Shown: positions 14,139 to 22,030 of the stretch, one piece after another
Numbering within the stretch: position 1 is the first letter of the stretch
Layout: every line of letters begins with the position of its first letter
From: Sphingomonas sp. R647
Lineage (GTDB): Bacteria > Pseudomonadota > Alphaproteobacteria > Sphingomonadales > Sphingomonadaceae
DNA length: 64,000 nucleotides
Assembly (NCBI RefSeq): GCF_020177055.1
Contig: NZ_JAIQXT010000001.1
Span: 248,001-312,000 of the forward strand
Direction: 5' to 3'
Notes under the pieces: model-generated
Database searches by the model: none
What the model was told of the DNA's origin: nothing
What the model saw: only the letters and a program-made list of their open reading frames with translations
Translations under genes and position numbers: made by a program

Positions 14139-16787
14139 TCAGCGCTCGGCACGGATCATTGCGATGCGGCGTGCGAACTCGGCTTTCACTTCCGGGGATG
14201 CGCGCGACGCCTGAACCAGCGGCACCAGTCGGGTCGATCGCTGGTCGAATTCGGCGATCAGGGTGGTGAGACGCTCCGGGTCATAGTCGACCAGCTGGCC
14301 GAACTGCCCTGCGAGCGACACATCGTCCGGCAGCGGTTCGGGGGCCGGCCAATGGTCCTTGAGCCACGCAACTGCGGCGGCGGTGCGCTTCATGCGATAT
14401 GTCAGGCCCTCGATGCGGGTGTTCGGGGCAAATGCGACCTGTACGGTCAACGGCGCGTCGGCGGCGATCGCAGGAACGACAATGCGGGCGGTGAGCGCGC
14501 TGCCGTCATAGTGCCAGCTCCCCTCGCTCGGACCGTCGGATCGCGAATAGGTGGCGCCGTTCACCGTGACACGCGTGGGCAGCGTCGCCGCGGGGAACTC
14601 GATCGTGATCTGGCGCGCCGCTGCCATGCCGGGATAGCGCCCCTCGCGCGGATGGACGGTGAGCTGTGCCTGCCCGGTGTCGCGCGCGCTGGTGATCGGG
14701 GTGAAGCTGTAGGCATCGCCGCGATAGCCTTCGCTATCGCCGGCATCTTCATAGAGGCGGGTGCGGGCGGTGCCGCCCGGCAGGACGCGCAGGACGAGCT
14801 TGCTGCCGTCGACCTGTTGCAGGTTCTGCATCGATGGCGGGTTCATCGGGATGACCGCGCCGGCGCGTACGAACAGCGGGATTTCGTTGAGCAGATAATC
14901 GCGCACGATGGCGCGGTCGCCCGACAGGATCTCACCGCGATTGCTGTCATACCATTGACCCGGCGGCAGCCAGATCGAGGTCTGGGTGACGCCGTCTTTC
15001 CCGGCCTTGGTCACGGGAGCCAGCAGCATGTCGTCGCCGAACATATACTGCCCGCGTTCGGCATAGGCCTGCGCCTGATCGGGCCATGCATAGTATAGCG
15101 GGCGCAGGATCGAGACGCCGGTGTCATAGGCCTGGCGCGAGGCGGTGTAGATATAGGGGGCGAGCTGATAGCGCAGCGCCACGGTGTCGCGCAGCGTCGA
15201 AAGTACCTCGGGCGAGAAGCGCCACGGCTCCTTGCGCAGATTGCCGTCCTTCGCCGAATGGGTGCGCAGGATCGGGCTGAACGCGCCGAACTGCATCCAG
15301 CGGACATAGAGTTCGGGGTCGATCTTGCGCTGCTCGGGGGCCAGGCCGTCGGCGAACATGTGGCCGCCAATGTCGTGGCTCCAATAGCCGTACAGGACAT
15401 TCGACGCGGTCGCTGTGAAATAGGGCTGATAGGCGAGCGAGTCCCAGGTGATCACCGCGTCGCCCGAAAAGCCGATCTGATAGCGGTGGTTTCCGAGGCC
15501 GCCCCAGCGGTGATAGATCAACGCGCGATTGGCATCCGCCTGCTGCATCCGGGTGTAGAACAGGTGGTTGAGCCACCAGGTGTTCGACAGGCCGGGCATC
15601 AGTTTCGAATCCGGCCATTGCTGCCAGTCGAGCCACCAGAAATCGACGCCCTGCGCGGTCAGCGGGTCGAGCGTCAGCTTGAACCAGTTGTCGACGAAGC
15701 GGCGGTCTGCGCCTTCGAACGGGACCGCCTTGCCATCGGTGACGCCCATCGCCTTGGCGAACGCCGCATAGGTCTCCTCGCGCGGGGGGATGCCCGAGGC
15801 GGGGTGAAGGTTGAGCGTCGCCTTGACCTTGCGCTGCTCAAGCCAGCTCAGGAAGCGCTTGGGATCGGGGAACAGGCTGCGGTTCCAGCTATAGCCGGTC
15901 CAACCGACGCCTTCGCCGACCTCGTCCTTCACGACATAGCGGGGGTCCCAGCTCAAATCGTCGGTGCGGTGCCAGTCCATGTCGATGACCAGCACGTCGA
16001 GCGGGAAGCCGGTGCGGTCGAGATCGCCGACCAGATCGCGCAGCTCGCGGTCGGAGTAATTCCAATAGCGCGACCACCAGTAACCGAACGCAAAGCGCGG
16101 CGGCATCGGCTGGCGGCCGGCGACTTTGGCGTAATCGCCGAGTGCGGCGGTGTAGTCATGGCCGTAGCCGAAGAAATACAGATCCTGGCAGTCGCCACAG
16201 GCGCGCTTCTGTACCCAAGGGGCTTGGCGGTCACCGTCGAACACGAACGAACTGCTGTCATCAACGACATGCCAGCCATCGCGCGAGATCAGGCCCTGGC
16301 CGAGGTCGAGCCGGGTGCCATTGTCGATCTGTCGGTCGCCCGAATAGCGGTCGAGCGTGCGCGCGGTGCCGTGGAGATTGCCTGTCGCGGCAGTGCCGGG
16401 ACTCCAGCTGAACGCGGGCTTCAGCGTGCGCGACCGGACGCTGAGATTGGTGGCGGTGAAGCGCCCGCTGTCGAGCGTGTAGGACAGTTCGAGCGCATCG
16501 GTGCGGATCACCAGCCTGCCGTTCTCGACCGTCGTGGTGAAGCGCGGCACGGGCTGCTCGCGGTCGATGAACACCTGTGACGGCGTATCGACGAAACGGG
16601 CGGTGGGCGACCATTCCATGCGGATCAGCCCCGATGTCAGCACGGTGAACCGTGCCTGCCCGCGAGTCACGGTGGCGGCAGCGGCGGCGCGGCCCTCCAT
16701 CTCGAGCGACTTGGCCGCGACCGGCGTCGCCAGCGCCAGTGCCACTGCGCTCAAGCCGAACGCGACCCACGCTTTCCCTGTGCTCAA
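14139..16787 (-). CDS. Glycoside hydrolase family 31 (alpha-glucosidase/alpha-xylosidase-like), secreted
   Basis: This is an 882-residue exported alpha-glycosidase. The start is TTG at 16787, not an upstream ATG: it overlaps the aldose epimerase stop (TTGA), has GGAGAGG four bases before it, and opens a clear signal peptide (VAFGLSAVALALATPVAAKS). The GH31 barrel is marked by PLDVLVIDMDWHRTDDLSWD, the nucleophile region FWWLDWQQWPD and the acid/base region FSGDAVITWDSL. A beta-sandwich follows, and then about 80 residues with HWPAPEPLPDDVSLAGQFGQ. Substrate is probably an alpha-linked hexose or xylose side chain. The coupled mutarotase and nearby galactose genes suggest a galactose- or glucose-containing glycan. 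Confidence 0.88.
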   Translation of the reverse strand: MSTGKAWVAFGLSAVALALATPVAAKSLEMEGRAAAAATVTRGQARFTVLTSGLIRMEWSPTARFVDTPSQVFIDREQPVPRFTTTVENGRLVIRTDALELSYTLDSGRFTATNLSVRSRTLKPAFSWSPGTAATGNLHGTARTLDRYSGDRQIDNGTRLDLGQGLISRDGWHVVDDSSSFVFDGDRQAPWVQKRACGDCQDLYFFGYGHDYTAALGDYAKVAGRQPMPPRFAFGYWWSRYWNYSDRELRDLVGDLDRTGFPLDVLVIDMDWHRTDDLSWDPRYVVKDEVGEGVGWTGYSWNRSLFPDPKRFLSWLEQRKVKATLNLHPASGIPPREETYAAFAKAMGVTDGKAVPFEGADRRFVDNWFKLTLDPLTAQGVDFWWLDWQQWPDSKLMPGLSNTWWLNHLFYTRMQQADANRALIYHRWGGLGNHRYQIGFSGDAVITWDSLAYQPYFTATASNVLYGYWSHDIGGHMFADGLAPEQRKIDPELYVRWMQFGAFSPILRTHSAKDGNLRKEPWRFSPEVLSTLRDTVALRYQLAPYIYTASRQAYDTGVSILRPLYYAWPDQAQAYAERGQYMFGDDMLLAPVTKAGKDGVTQTSIWLPPGQWYDSNRGEILSGDRAIVRDYLLNEIPLFVRAGAVIPMNPPSMQNLQQVDGSKLVLRVLPGGTARTRLYEDAGDSEGYRGDAYSFTPITSARDTGQAQLTVHPREGRYPGMAAARQITIEFPAATLPTRVTVNGATYSRSDGPSEGSWHYDGSALTARIVVPAIAADAPLTVQVAFAPNTRIEGLTYRMKRTAAAVAWLKDHWPAPEPLPDDVSLAGQFGQLVDYDPERLTTLIAEFDQRSTRLVPLVQASRASPEVKAEFARRIAMIRAER

Positions 16788-17896
16788 ACGGCCTCTCCTT
16801 CGATCCTGCTGTGATGTTGGTTTCCGGCCGGCTGGACGCCGAAGCGCCATGCAATCTGGTTGCGATAGACCTGCCCCGGCTCCAGCCGCACCGATCCGAA
16901 CTCGGGGCGATTGACGGTGTCGGGGAATTGCTGGGGCTCGAGCGCGATGGCGTCGCCCATGCGAAGCATTCGCCCGCTTTTGTTGACCGAGCTGCCGTCG
17001 AGGAAATTGCCCGAATAGAATTGCAGGCCCGGCTGGGTGGAATGGACCTCCATCACCCGGCCCGAGACTGGGTCGAGGACGTGCGCCATCAGCCGCAGAT
17101 GATCGGCGATGTCGTGCGCGACGACCCAATTGTGATCATAGCCGCGCCCGATGCGCAGCTGCGCTTCGCCTGCATCGCGGACGCGTGCAGCGATCGGCAT
17201 GGGCGCGCGGAAGTCGAACGCGGTGCACTCCACCGGGCGCAGCTCGCCGGTCGGGATCGCGGTTGCATCGGTGGGCAGGTAATGGTCGGCGGGGATGGTC
17301 AGGATATGGTCGAGCGCGCTCCTGCCGCTGTCTTCGCCGGCGAGGTTCCAGTAGGCGTGGTTCGACAGCGCGACGACCGTGACCGCATCGCTGACCGCGC
17401 GATAATCGACATGCAGGGTGTTGGCGGCGTCGAGCGCGTAGCGTGCGGTGACATTCAGCGTGCCGGGATAGCCCTGATCGCCGTCCGGGCTGACATGGCC
17501 CAGCGTAACCGAGGCCGCGCCTTCGGTGTCCAGCGCGAGGACTTGCCAGTTCGCCTTGTCGAACCCCTGATCGCCACCGTGCAGCGAGTTGGGGCCGTTG
17601 TTGGTCGGCACGCGATATTCGGTACCATCCAGCATGAAGCGCCCGCCCGCGACACGGTTGGCAAGGCGACCGACCGTCGAGCCCATGAACTGCGGCTGAT
17701 CGACATATTCGGCGAGCGTCGCATGGCCGAGCGCCACGTCGCCGAGCTGCCCCTCACGATCGGGGACGCGCACCGAATGGATCGCCGCGCCATAGGTGAG
17801 GATCGACGCCTCAACCACGCCGTTGCTCAACCGTATCAGTTCGACTCGCGCGCCGTTCAGCATGCCGAAATCGGCGCGGTCCACAGTGAAATTCAT
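16784..17896 (-). CDS. galM: Aldose 1-epimerase (mutarotase)
   Basis: It interconverts alpha and beta anomers of galactose/glucose so the dehydrogenase or kinase receives the right form. The protein is 370 residues. Conserved segments are FMGSTVGRLANRVAGGRF, NNGPNSLHGGDQGFDKANW, LSNHAYWNLAGE (catalytic His) and LQFYSGNFLDG. The substrate glutamate lies near ALEPQQFPDT. No signal peptide is evident, so it is probably cytoplasmic, though the following gene is exported. It overlaps the GH31 gene by four bases (TTGA). A motif of the proposed sugar regulon (17940-17953) lies 44 bases upstream of its ATG, shared with the divergent GH43 gene. Confidence 0.92.
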   Translation of the reverse strand: MNFTVDRADFGMLNGARVELIRLSNGVVEASILTYGAAIHSVRVPDREGQLGDVALGHATLAEYVDQPQFMGSTVGRLANRVAGGRFMLDGTEYRVPTNNGPNSLHGGDQGFDKANWQVLALDTEGAASVTLGHVSPDGDQGYPGTLNVTARYALDAANTLHVDYRAVSDAVTVVALSNHAYWNLAGEDSGRSALDHILTIPADHYLPTDATAIPTGELRPVECTAFDFRAPMPIAARVRDAGEAQLRIGRGYDHNWVVAHDIADHLRLMAHVLDPVSGRVMEVHSTQPGLQFYSGNFLDGSSVNKSGRMLRMGDAIALEPQQFPDTVNRPEFGSVRLEPGQVYRNQIAWRFGVQPAGNQHHSRIEGEAV

Positions 17897-17939
17897 ATGC
17901 GGCTCCCGACCGCGATAAACGGTCTTTCCTGTTGGACTG

Positions 17940-17953
17940 ATTTATATGATAAA
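17940..17953. promoter_or_regulatory. Sugar-regulon operator-like site 1 (galM / GH43 divergent promoter)
   Basis: The 14-mer ATTTATATGATAAA lies in the AT-rich gap between the divergent aldose epimerase and GH43 genes. It differs at two places from the ATTTATCKKATAAT consensus seen at 24889, 26090 and 33667. It is centred on an imperfect palindrome. Confidence 0.55.
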
Positions 17954-18020
17954 AGACAGGAAAGGTCGAGTGGGCGATTTGACCCGACCGGCCAGGATGA
18001 TGGAGCCAAGGGAGTTAGGC

Positions 18021-19052
18021 ATGGCAAAATACGGGTTTCTGGCAGTGTTGGCGCTGACCTGCACCGCGTTCGCACCGGCGAAGGACGACGCGCCGTTCGC
18101 ACCGGTGCTGGAGGAGGATTTCGCCGATCCGTTCGTGATGCTGCACGACCGCACCTTCTATGCCTATGCGACCAACCCTCCGGGCAATGTCGCGAATGTG
18201 CAGATGGCGACGTCGACCAATCTGGCGGACTGGGCGCTGGTCAAGACCGGCGGCAAGATCCACGATGCGATGCCGACGCTGCCGGTGTGGGCCCGCGAGG
18301 GCTTCACCTGGGCGCCGGAGGTGCAGCGGGTCGCCAATGGCTTCGTGATCTACATCACGGCGCGCGAGAAGGAGACCGGGCTGCAGTGCATTGGCGCGGC
18401 GTTTGCGAGCGATCCGCGCGGGCCGTTCGTGTCGAAGGAAACCGAGCCGATGGTGTGCCAGCGCGATCTGGGCGGCACGATCGACGCGGCCCCGTTCCGC
18501 GACACCGATGGCACGCTGTACCTCTATTACAAGAATGACGGCAACAACCCGAAGTTCGGCAAGCCGACCGACATCTATGCGCAGAAGATGAGCGCCGATG
18601 GGCTGAAGCTGGAAGGTCCCGCCGTCGCGCTGCTGCGCAATGACAAGCCGTGGGAGGCGCATGTGATCGAGGCGCCGACGATGGTGAAGACGCCGACCGG
18701 CTATGCGATGTTCTATTCGTCCAACCATTATGGCTGGGAGACGCATCAGCGCCTGTCGCCCTATGCGATGGGCTGGGCGAAGTGCGACGGGCCGATGGGG
18801 CCGTGCACCGATGCGCCGAAGAACCCGATCCTCTACAGCTACAACAACCGTGAGGCCGGCTGCCTGAGCGGGCCGGGGCATCAGAGCATCTTCAACGTCG
18901 GGGCGCGGCAGTTCGTGTCGTTCCACGCCTGGGCCGCGACCCCCGGGTGCCGCAAGCTCGACAACAAGCGCTACCTCTATGTCGCGCCGTTGCTGTGGAA
19001 GGATGGCGAGCCGGCGGTCGGCGTCAGCATTCGGCCTAGCGCGAAGAAGTGA
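18021..19052 (+). CDS. Glycoside hydrolase family 43, exported
   Basis: This is a 343-residue five-bladed propeller hydrolase with an N-terminal signal peptide (YGFLAVLALTCTAFAPAKD). The three GH43 acidic residues can be placed: the base Asp in EEDFADPFVMLHD, the modulating Asp in GTIDAAPFRDTDG and the acid Glu in HVIEAPTMVKTPTG. The ATG at 18021 has GGGAG seven bases upstream and gives the signal peptide, so it is preferred over in-frame ATGs at 17946 and 17997. GH43 enzymes act on arabinofuranosyl, xylosyl or galactosyl linkages; the exact activity is not readable. It diverges from galM and converges on the PF04820 pair. Confidence 0.88.
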   Translation: MAKYGFLAVLALTCTAFAPAKDDAPFAPVLEEDFADPFVMLHDRTFYAYATNPPGNVANVQMATSTNLADWALVKTGGKIHDAMPTLPVWAREGFTWAPEVQRVANGFVIYITAREKETGLQCIGAAFASDPRGPFVSKETEPMVCQRDLGGTIDAAPFRDTDGTLYLYYKNDGNNPKFGKPTDIYAQKMSADGLKLEGPAVALLRNDKPWEAHVIEAPTMVKTPTGYAMFYSSNHYGWETHQRLSPYAMGWAKCDGPMGPCTDAPKNPILYSYNNREAGCLSGPGHQSIFNVGARQFVSFHAWAATPGCRKLDNKRYLYVAPLLWKDGEPAVGVSIRPSAKK

Positions 19053-19058
19053 TCGCGC

Positions 19059-20444
19059 TCAGCCCGCCCGCAACCGCGTGAGCAGTTGCGGGTAGGGCGG
19101 CACGTGCTCCGTCGCTTGTGCGAGACGGGTGGCGAGTGCGTCCATTGCGTGCGCGGCGCGTGCGGGATCGACCGAGGCGCTGAGCGGGTCGATTGCATCC
19201 GGTGTTAGGCTGAGACCAATCAGCGACGCGAGCCACGCGTCGGTCTCGAACGGCTCGCCCTCGAACGGGGGAAGACGGCCGCGGCGTTTGAATTGTTCAA
19301 GCGTGCGGGCGAGACCTTCGGGAAGCGGGGCGGTCAGTTTCCCGGCGCGCCGATGGTGGAGCGCGTGGAAGTCGCGCATCCGCGTCGAAACCGCCCGGCT
19401 GCGACGGTTATATTCGGCGATCTCGGCGTGTCCGAAGTCTCGGCCCGGCAACAGGTCCAGCGCCAGCAGGATCGCATCCTGAGCAAGATGGAGCGCGCTA
19501 CCGAACAGCGGGTCGATCGCGGTCGCAGCGTCGCCGATCGCCAGCATGTTGCCGATCCAAGGCGTGCGGCGGCCGAAGCGCACCGCGACGCCGCCGGTGT
19601 CGTCGCTGAGTTCGATCGACCGTGTCCGCTCCGCGAGCGGAGATTGCCAGCGCCAGCCGGTTGCGGTTGTTTCGGCGCGGTCGAGCGGATCGACGGCATC
19701 GCCCGGCACGTCGCGCACCGCCATTGAGCGGCCCGGAAGCCACGAATCCCACGGCTCGAACTCCGCTTCATCGCGGGAGCGCAGCAACGCGTGAGGACCC
19801 GAGCAGTCGAGGTACAGGTCGGCGGTGACACGACCGCCATCGGCTGTCCCTACGGCAGCGATCGCACCATCCTCGCCGCGCTCCACGGAGGCGAACGGCG
19901 CGTGGCGTGGCAGCAGGGCGGTCAGCGTGTCGAGCCGCGCGCGATAGCGGGGAGGATCGATGCGCAGCGCGTAGAGAAATCCGCCGAGCGGCGAGGCGGG
20001 GTCGGGGCTGGGGTGGACGAACCTCCCCGCCGCGCCGAGCAATGCCGCCGCGCCGTAGCGCCAATAGGGTGCCGCAGCTCCCGCCTGAAACGCGCGATGC
20101 CACAGCGTATGGAACGGGATGTCGCCGGCCTTCAGGCCGTGTTCGCCGAAGCCGTGGACCCAATCCTGCTGCTCTTGCGGCCAGTTGACGAAGCGGGCGC
20201 CGAGCAGATGCGTCGCGATCCCATCGCATATCAGCTCCCGCTCGTCGAGGCCGATCGCGGCGTGAAAGCGGTGGATGCTCGGCCAGGTCGCGCACTGTAT
20301 TTCGGCAACCGCCGCCGGGTCGGGGGCGGCGGGCACGATCGATACCTCGACCTGCGGCAGGGCGCGGGCGAAGGCCGCCGCCGCGGACAGACCGACGATC
20401 CCGTCGCCGACCACGCAGACCGAGCGGATCGCGCGCGCGCTCAT
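19059..20444 (-). CDS. PF04820-family flavoprotein, probably not a working halogenase
   Basis: This is a 461-residue FAD-dependent protein of the tryptophan halogenase family, the last gene of the receptor operon. The N-terminal dinucleotide motif is altered (GDGIVG). Aligned with its neighbour, the position of the catalytic lysine (TYKLGIEF there) reads THLLGARF here, so Lys is replaced by Leu80. The conserved GEATLP reads QCATWP, and the WxWxIP signature is GWRWQSPL. FAD-binding features remain toward the C-terminus (IGDAATAIDPLFGSALH). It overlaps the upstream paralogue by four bases (ATGA). I infer a non-halogenating partner or an enzyme with changed chemistry. Confidence 0.75.
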   Translation of the reverse strand: MSARAIRSVCVVGDGIVGLSAAAAFARALPQVEVSIVPAAPDPAAVAEIQCATWPSIHRFHAAIGLDERELICDGIATHLLGARFVNWPQEQQDWVHGFGEHGLKAGDIPFHTLWHRAFQAGAAAPYWRYGAAALLGAAGRFVHPSPDPASPLGGFLYALRIDPPRYRARLDTLTALLPRHAPFASVERGEDGAIAAVGTADGGRVTADLYLDCSGPHALLRSRDEAEFEPWDSWLPGRSMAVRDVPGDAVDPLDRAETTATGWRWQSPLAERTRSIELSDDTGGVAVRFGRRTPWIGNMLAIGDAATAIDPLFGSALHLAQDAILLALDLLPGRDFGHAEIAEYNRRSRAVSTRMRDFHALHHRRAGKLTAPLPEGLARTLEQFKRRGRLPPFEGEPFETDAWLASLIGLSLTPDAIDPLSASVDPARAAHAMDALATRLAQATEHVPPYPQLLTRLRAG

Positions 20445-21958
20445 GCGACCCGGCCCAACGCTGCGTCATGGCTGGGCATGTCGCGCACTGCTGCAGCGAC
20501 CTGCGCGTGCAGCTGGTCCAGTGCACCGCCGAGTTGCGTCGGGTCGACCGGATCGACGCGCTGGTCCCACTGGCGCGGCGTGATCCCCTGACCAAGATAG
20601 ACGGCGAGCCAGCTGGGTTCGAAGAACAGCCCCTGCGTAGAGTGCGCGACGCGGCCGGATTCGCGGAACAGCTCCATCTTCTCCGCCAGGCTGTCGGGGA
20701 TGTGCATCGTTCGCATGTCGTTCCAGAACGGCGAGTCATCGCGCATTGTGGCGTGGTAGTGGAGGATCAGGAAGTCGCGGATCCGGTCATATTCAAGGTC
20801 GACCATGCGATTGAACTCGTCGCGATCGGCATCGGCGATGCGCCCGTCGATCGGGAACAGCGCGATCAGCTGCTCGACCGCGCCCTGCGCCAGATAGATG
20901 CTGGTGGATTCGAGCGGCTCGAGAAAGCCAGAGGCGAGGCCGACCGACACGACGTTGCGGTCCCAGCTGCGCGCGCGGCGCCCCGCGCGGAAGCGCAGGA
21001 TGCGCGGGTCGGCCAGCGGCGGGTTCTCAAGCGCGGAAACGAGGGCGGCGCTCGCCGCATCTTCATCAAGATGCGCGGACGAGAAGACATAGCCATTGCC
21101 GACCCGGTGCCGCAGCGGAATACGCCAGCGCCAGCCCGCCGGCATGGCGGTGGCGCGGGTGTATGGCTCGATCGGCCCCTCGGGCGACGGGCAGGGCGCG
21201 GCGACCGCGCGATCGCACGGGAGCCAGCGCGACCAATCCTCCCACGCCGACCCGATCGCCCCGCCGATCAGCAGCGCGCGAAAGCCCGAGCAATCGACGA
21301 ACAGGTCGCCCTCGACCCGCTCGCCGCTGGCAAGGGTCAGCGCGGACACATCGCCCGATAGCGGGTCGAGCGACACATCGACGACACGCCCCTCTGTCCG
21401 TTCGACGCCACGCGCGACGGCATAGGCGCGCAGATACGGGGCGAACAACGTGGCGTCGAACTGATAGGCATAGCCATAGCTGGAGCGCAGCGACGCCGCG
21501 TCGTTGGTCGGCGGGGCGAAACGGCACTGCGCCGCCATCTGGTTGCACAGCGAATAGTCGAACAGCGAGTCCTGTCGGCCCTGCGCCCGCATCCGCAGCC
21601 AATAGTGGTGGAAGGGCACGCCGTTCAGCGGTCGGCCGAAATTGCCGAACGGGTGGAGATAGGCGTCGCCGATGCGGCCGAAATCGCGGAACTCGATGCC
21701 GAGCTTATAGGTCGCCTGCGTCACGCCCATGAACTCGGCCTCATCGATCCCGAGCATTGAAACGAAGGCGCGCAGATGGGGGAGGGTGGCCTCACCAACG
21801 CCGACGATGCCGATATCCTCGGATTCGATCAGCCGCACGCTGCATGCGTGAGGAAGGCGGCGGATTAGTGCCGCTGCCGCCATCCACCCCGCGGTGCCGC
21901 CGCCGAGAATGACGACCCGGGTGCGTGGCCGGTCGTCGCGAGGGGCTTCGCTGCTCAT
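20441..21958 (-). CDS. Tryptophan halogenase family flavoprotein (PF04820)
   Basis: This is a 505-residue flavin-dependent halogenase-family protein. It has GGGTAGW (19-25) for FAD, VGVGEATLPHL, the lysine expected to deliver hypohalous acid in TYKLGIEF (Lys85), the GWRWRIPL form of the WxWxIP signature, and SGFLEPLESTSIY. The catalytic set looks intact. In sphingomonads, xanthomonads and caulobacters such genes commonly follow TonB-dependent receptors in carbohydrate clusters, as here, and their substrate is mostly unknown. The ATG at 21958 is preferred over 22021 because the FAD motif follows closely. It is co-directional with the receptor 73 bases upstream. Confidence 0.88.
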   Translation of the reverse strand: MSSEAPRDDRPRTRVVILGGGTAGWMAAAALIRRLPHACSVRLIESEDIGIVGVGEATLPHLRAFVSMLGIDEAEFMGVTQATYKLGIEFRDFGRIGDAYLHPFGNFGRPLNGVPFHHYWLRMRAQGRQDSLFDYSLCNQMAAQCRFAPPTNDAASLRSSYGYAYQFDATLFAPYLRAYAVARGVERTEGRVVDVSLDPLSGDVSALTLASGERVEGDLFVDCSGFRALLIGGAIGSAWEDWSRWLPCDRAVAAPCPSPEGPIEPYTRATAMPAGWRWRIPLRHRVGNGYVFSSAHLDEDAASAALVSALENPPLADPRILRFRAGRRARSWDRNVVSVGLASGFLEPLESTSIYLAQGAVEQLIALFPIDGRIADADRDEFNRMVDLEYDRIRDFLILHYHATMRDDSPFWNDMRTMHIPDSLAEKMELFRESGRVAHSTQGLFFEPSWLAVYLGQGITPRQWDQRVDPVDPTQLGGALDQLHAQVAAAVRDMPSHDAALGRVA

Positions 21959-22030
21959 GCCATGACCCTCAAACGACAGGAGCCGAAGAGCAAGGCTCTC
22001 CGGCTCCCATGTTGATGCCAACCGCTCCGG

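Noticed and set aside
15258..16580. Plus-strand open frame of about 440 codons
   Set aside because: It mirrors the GH31 gene; composition is that of an antisense shadow.
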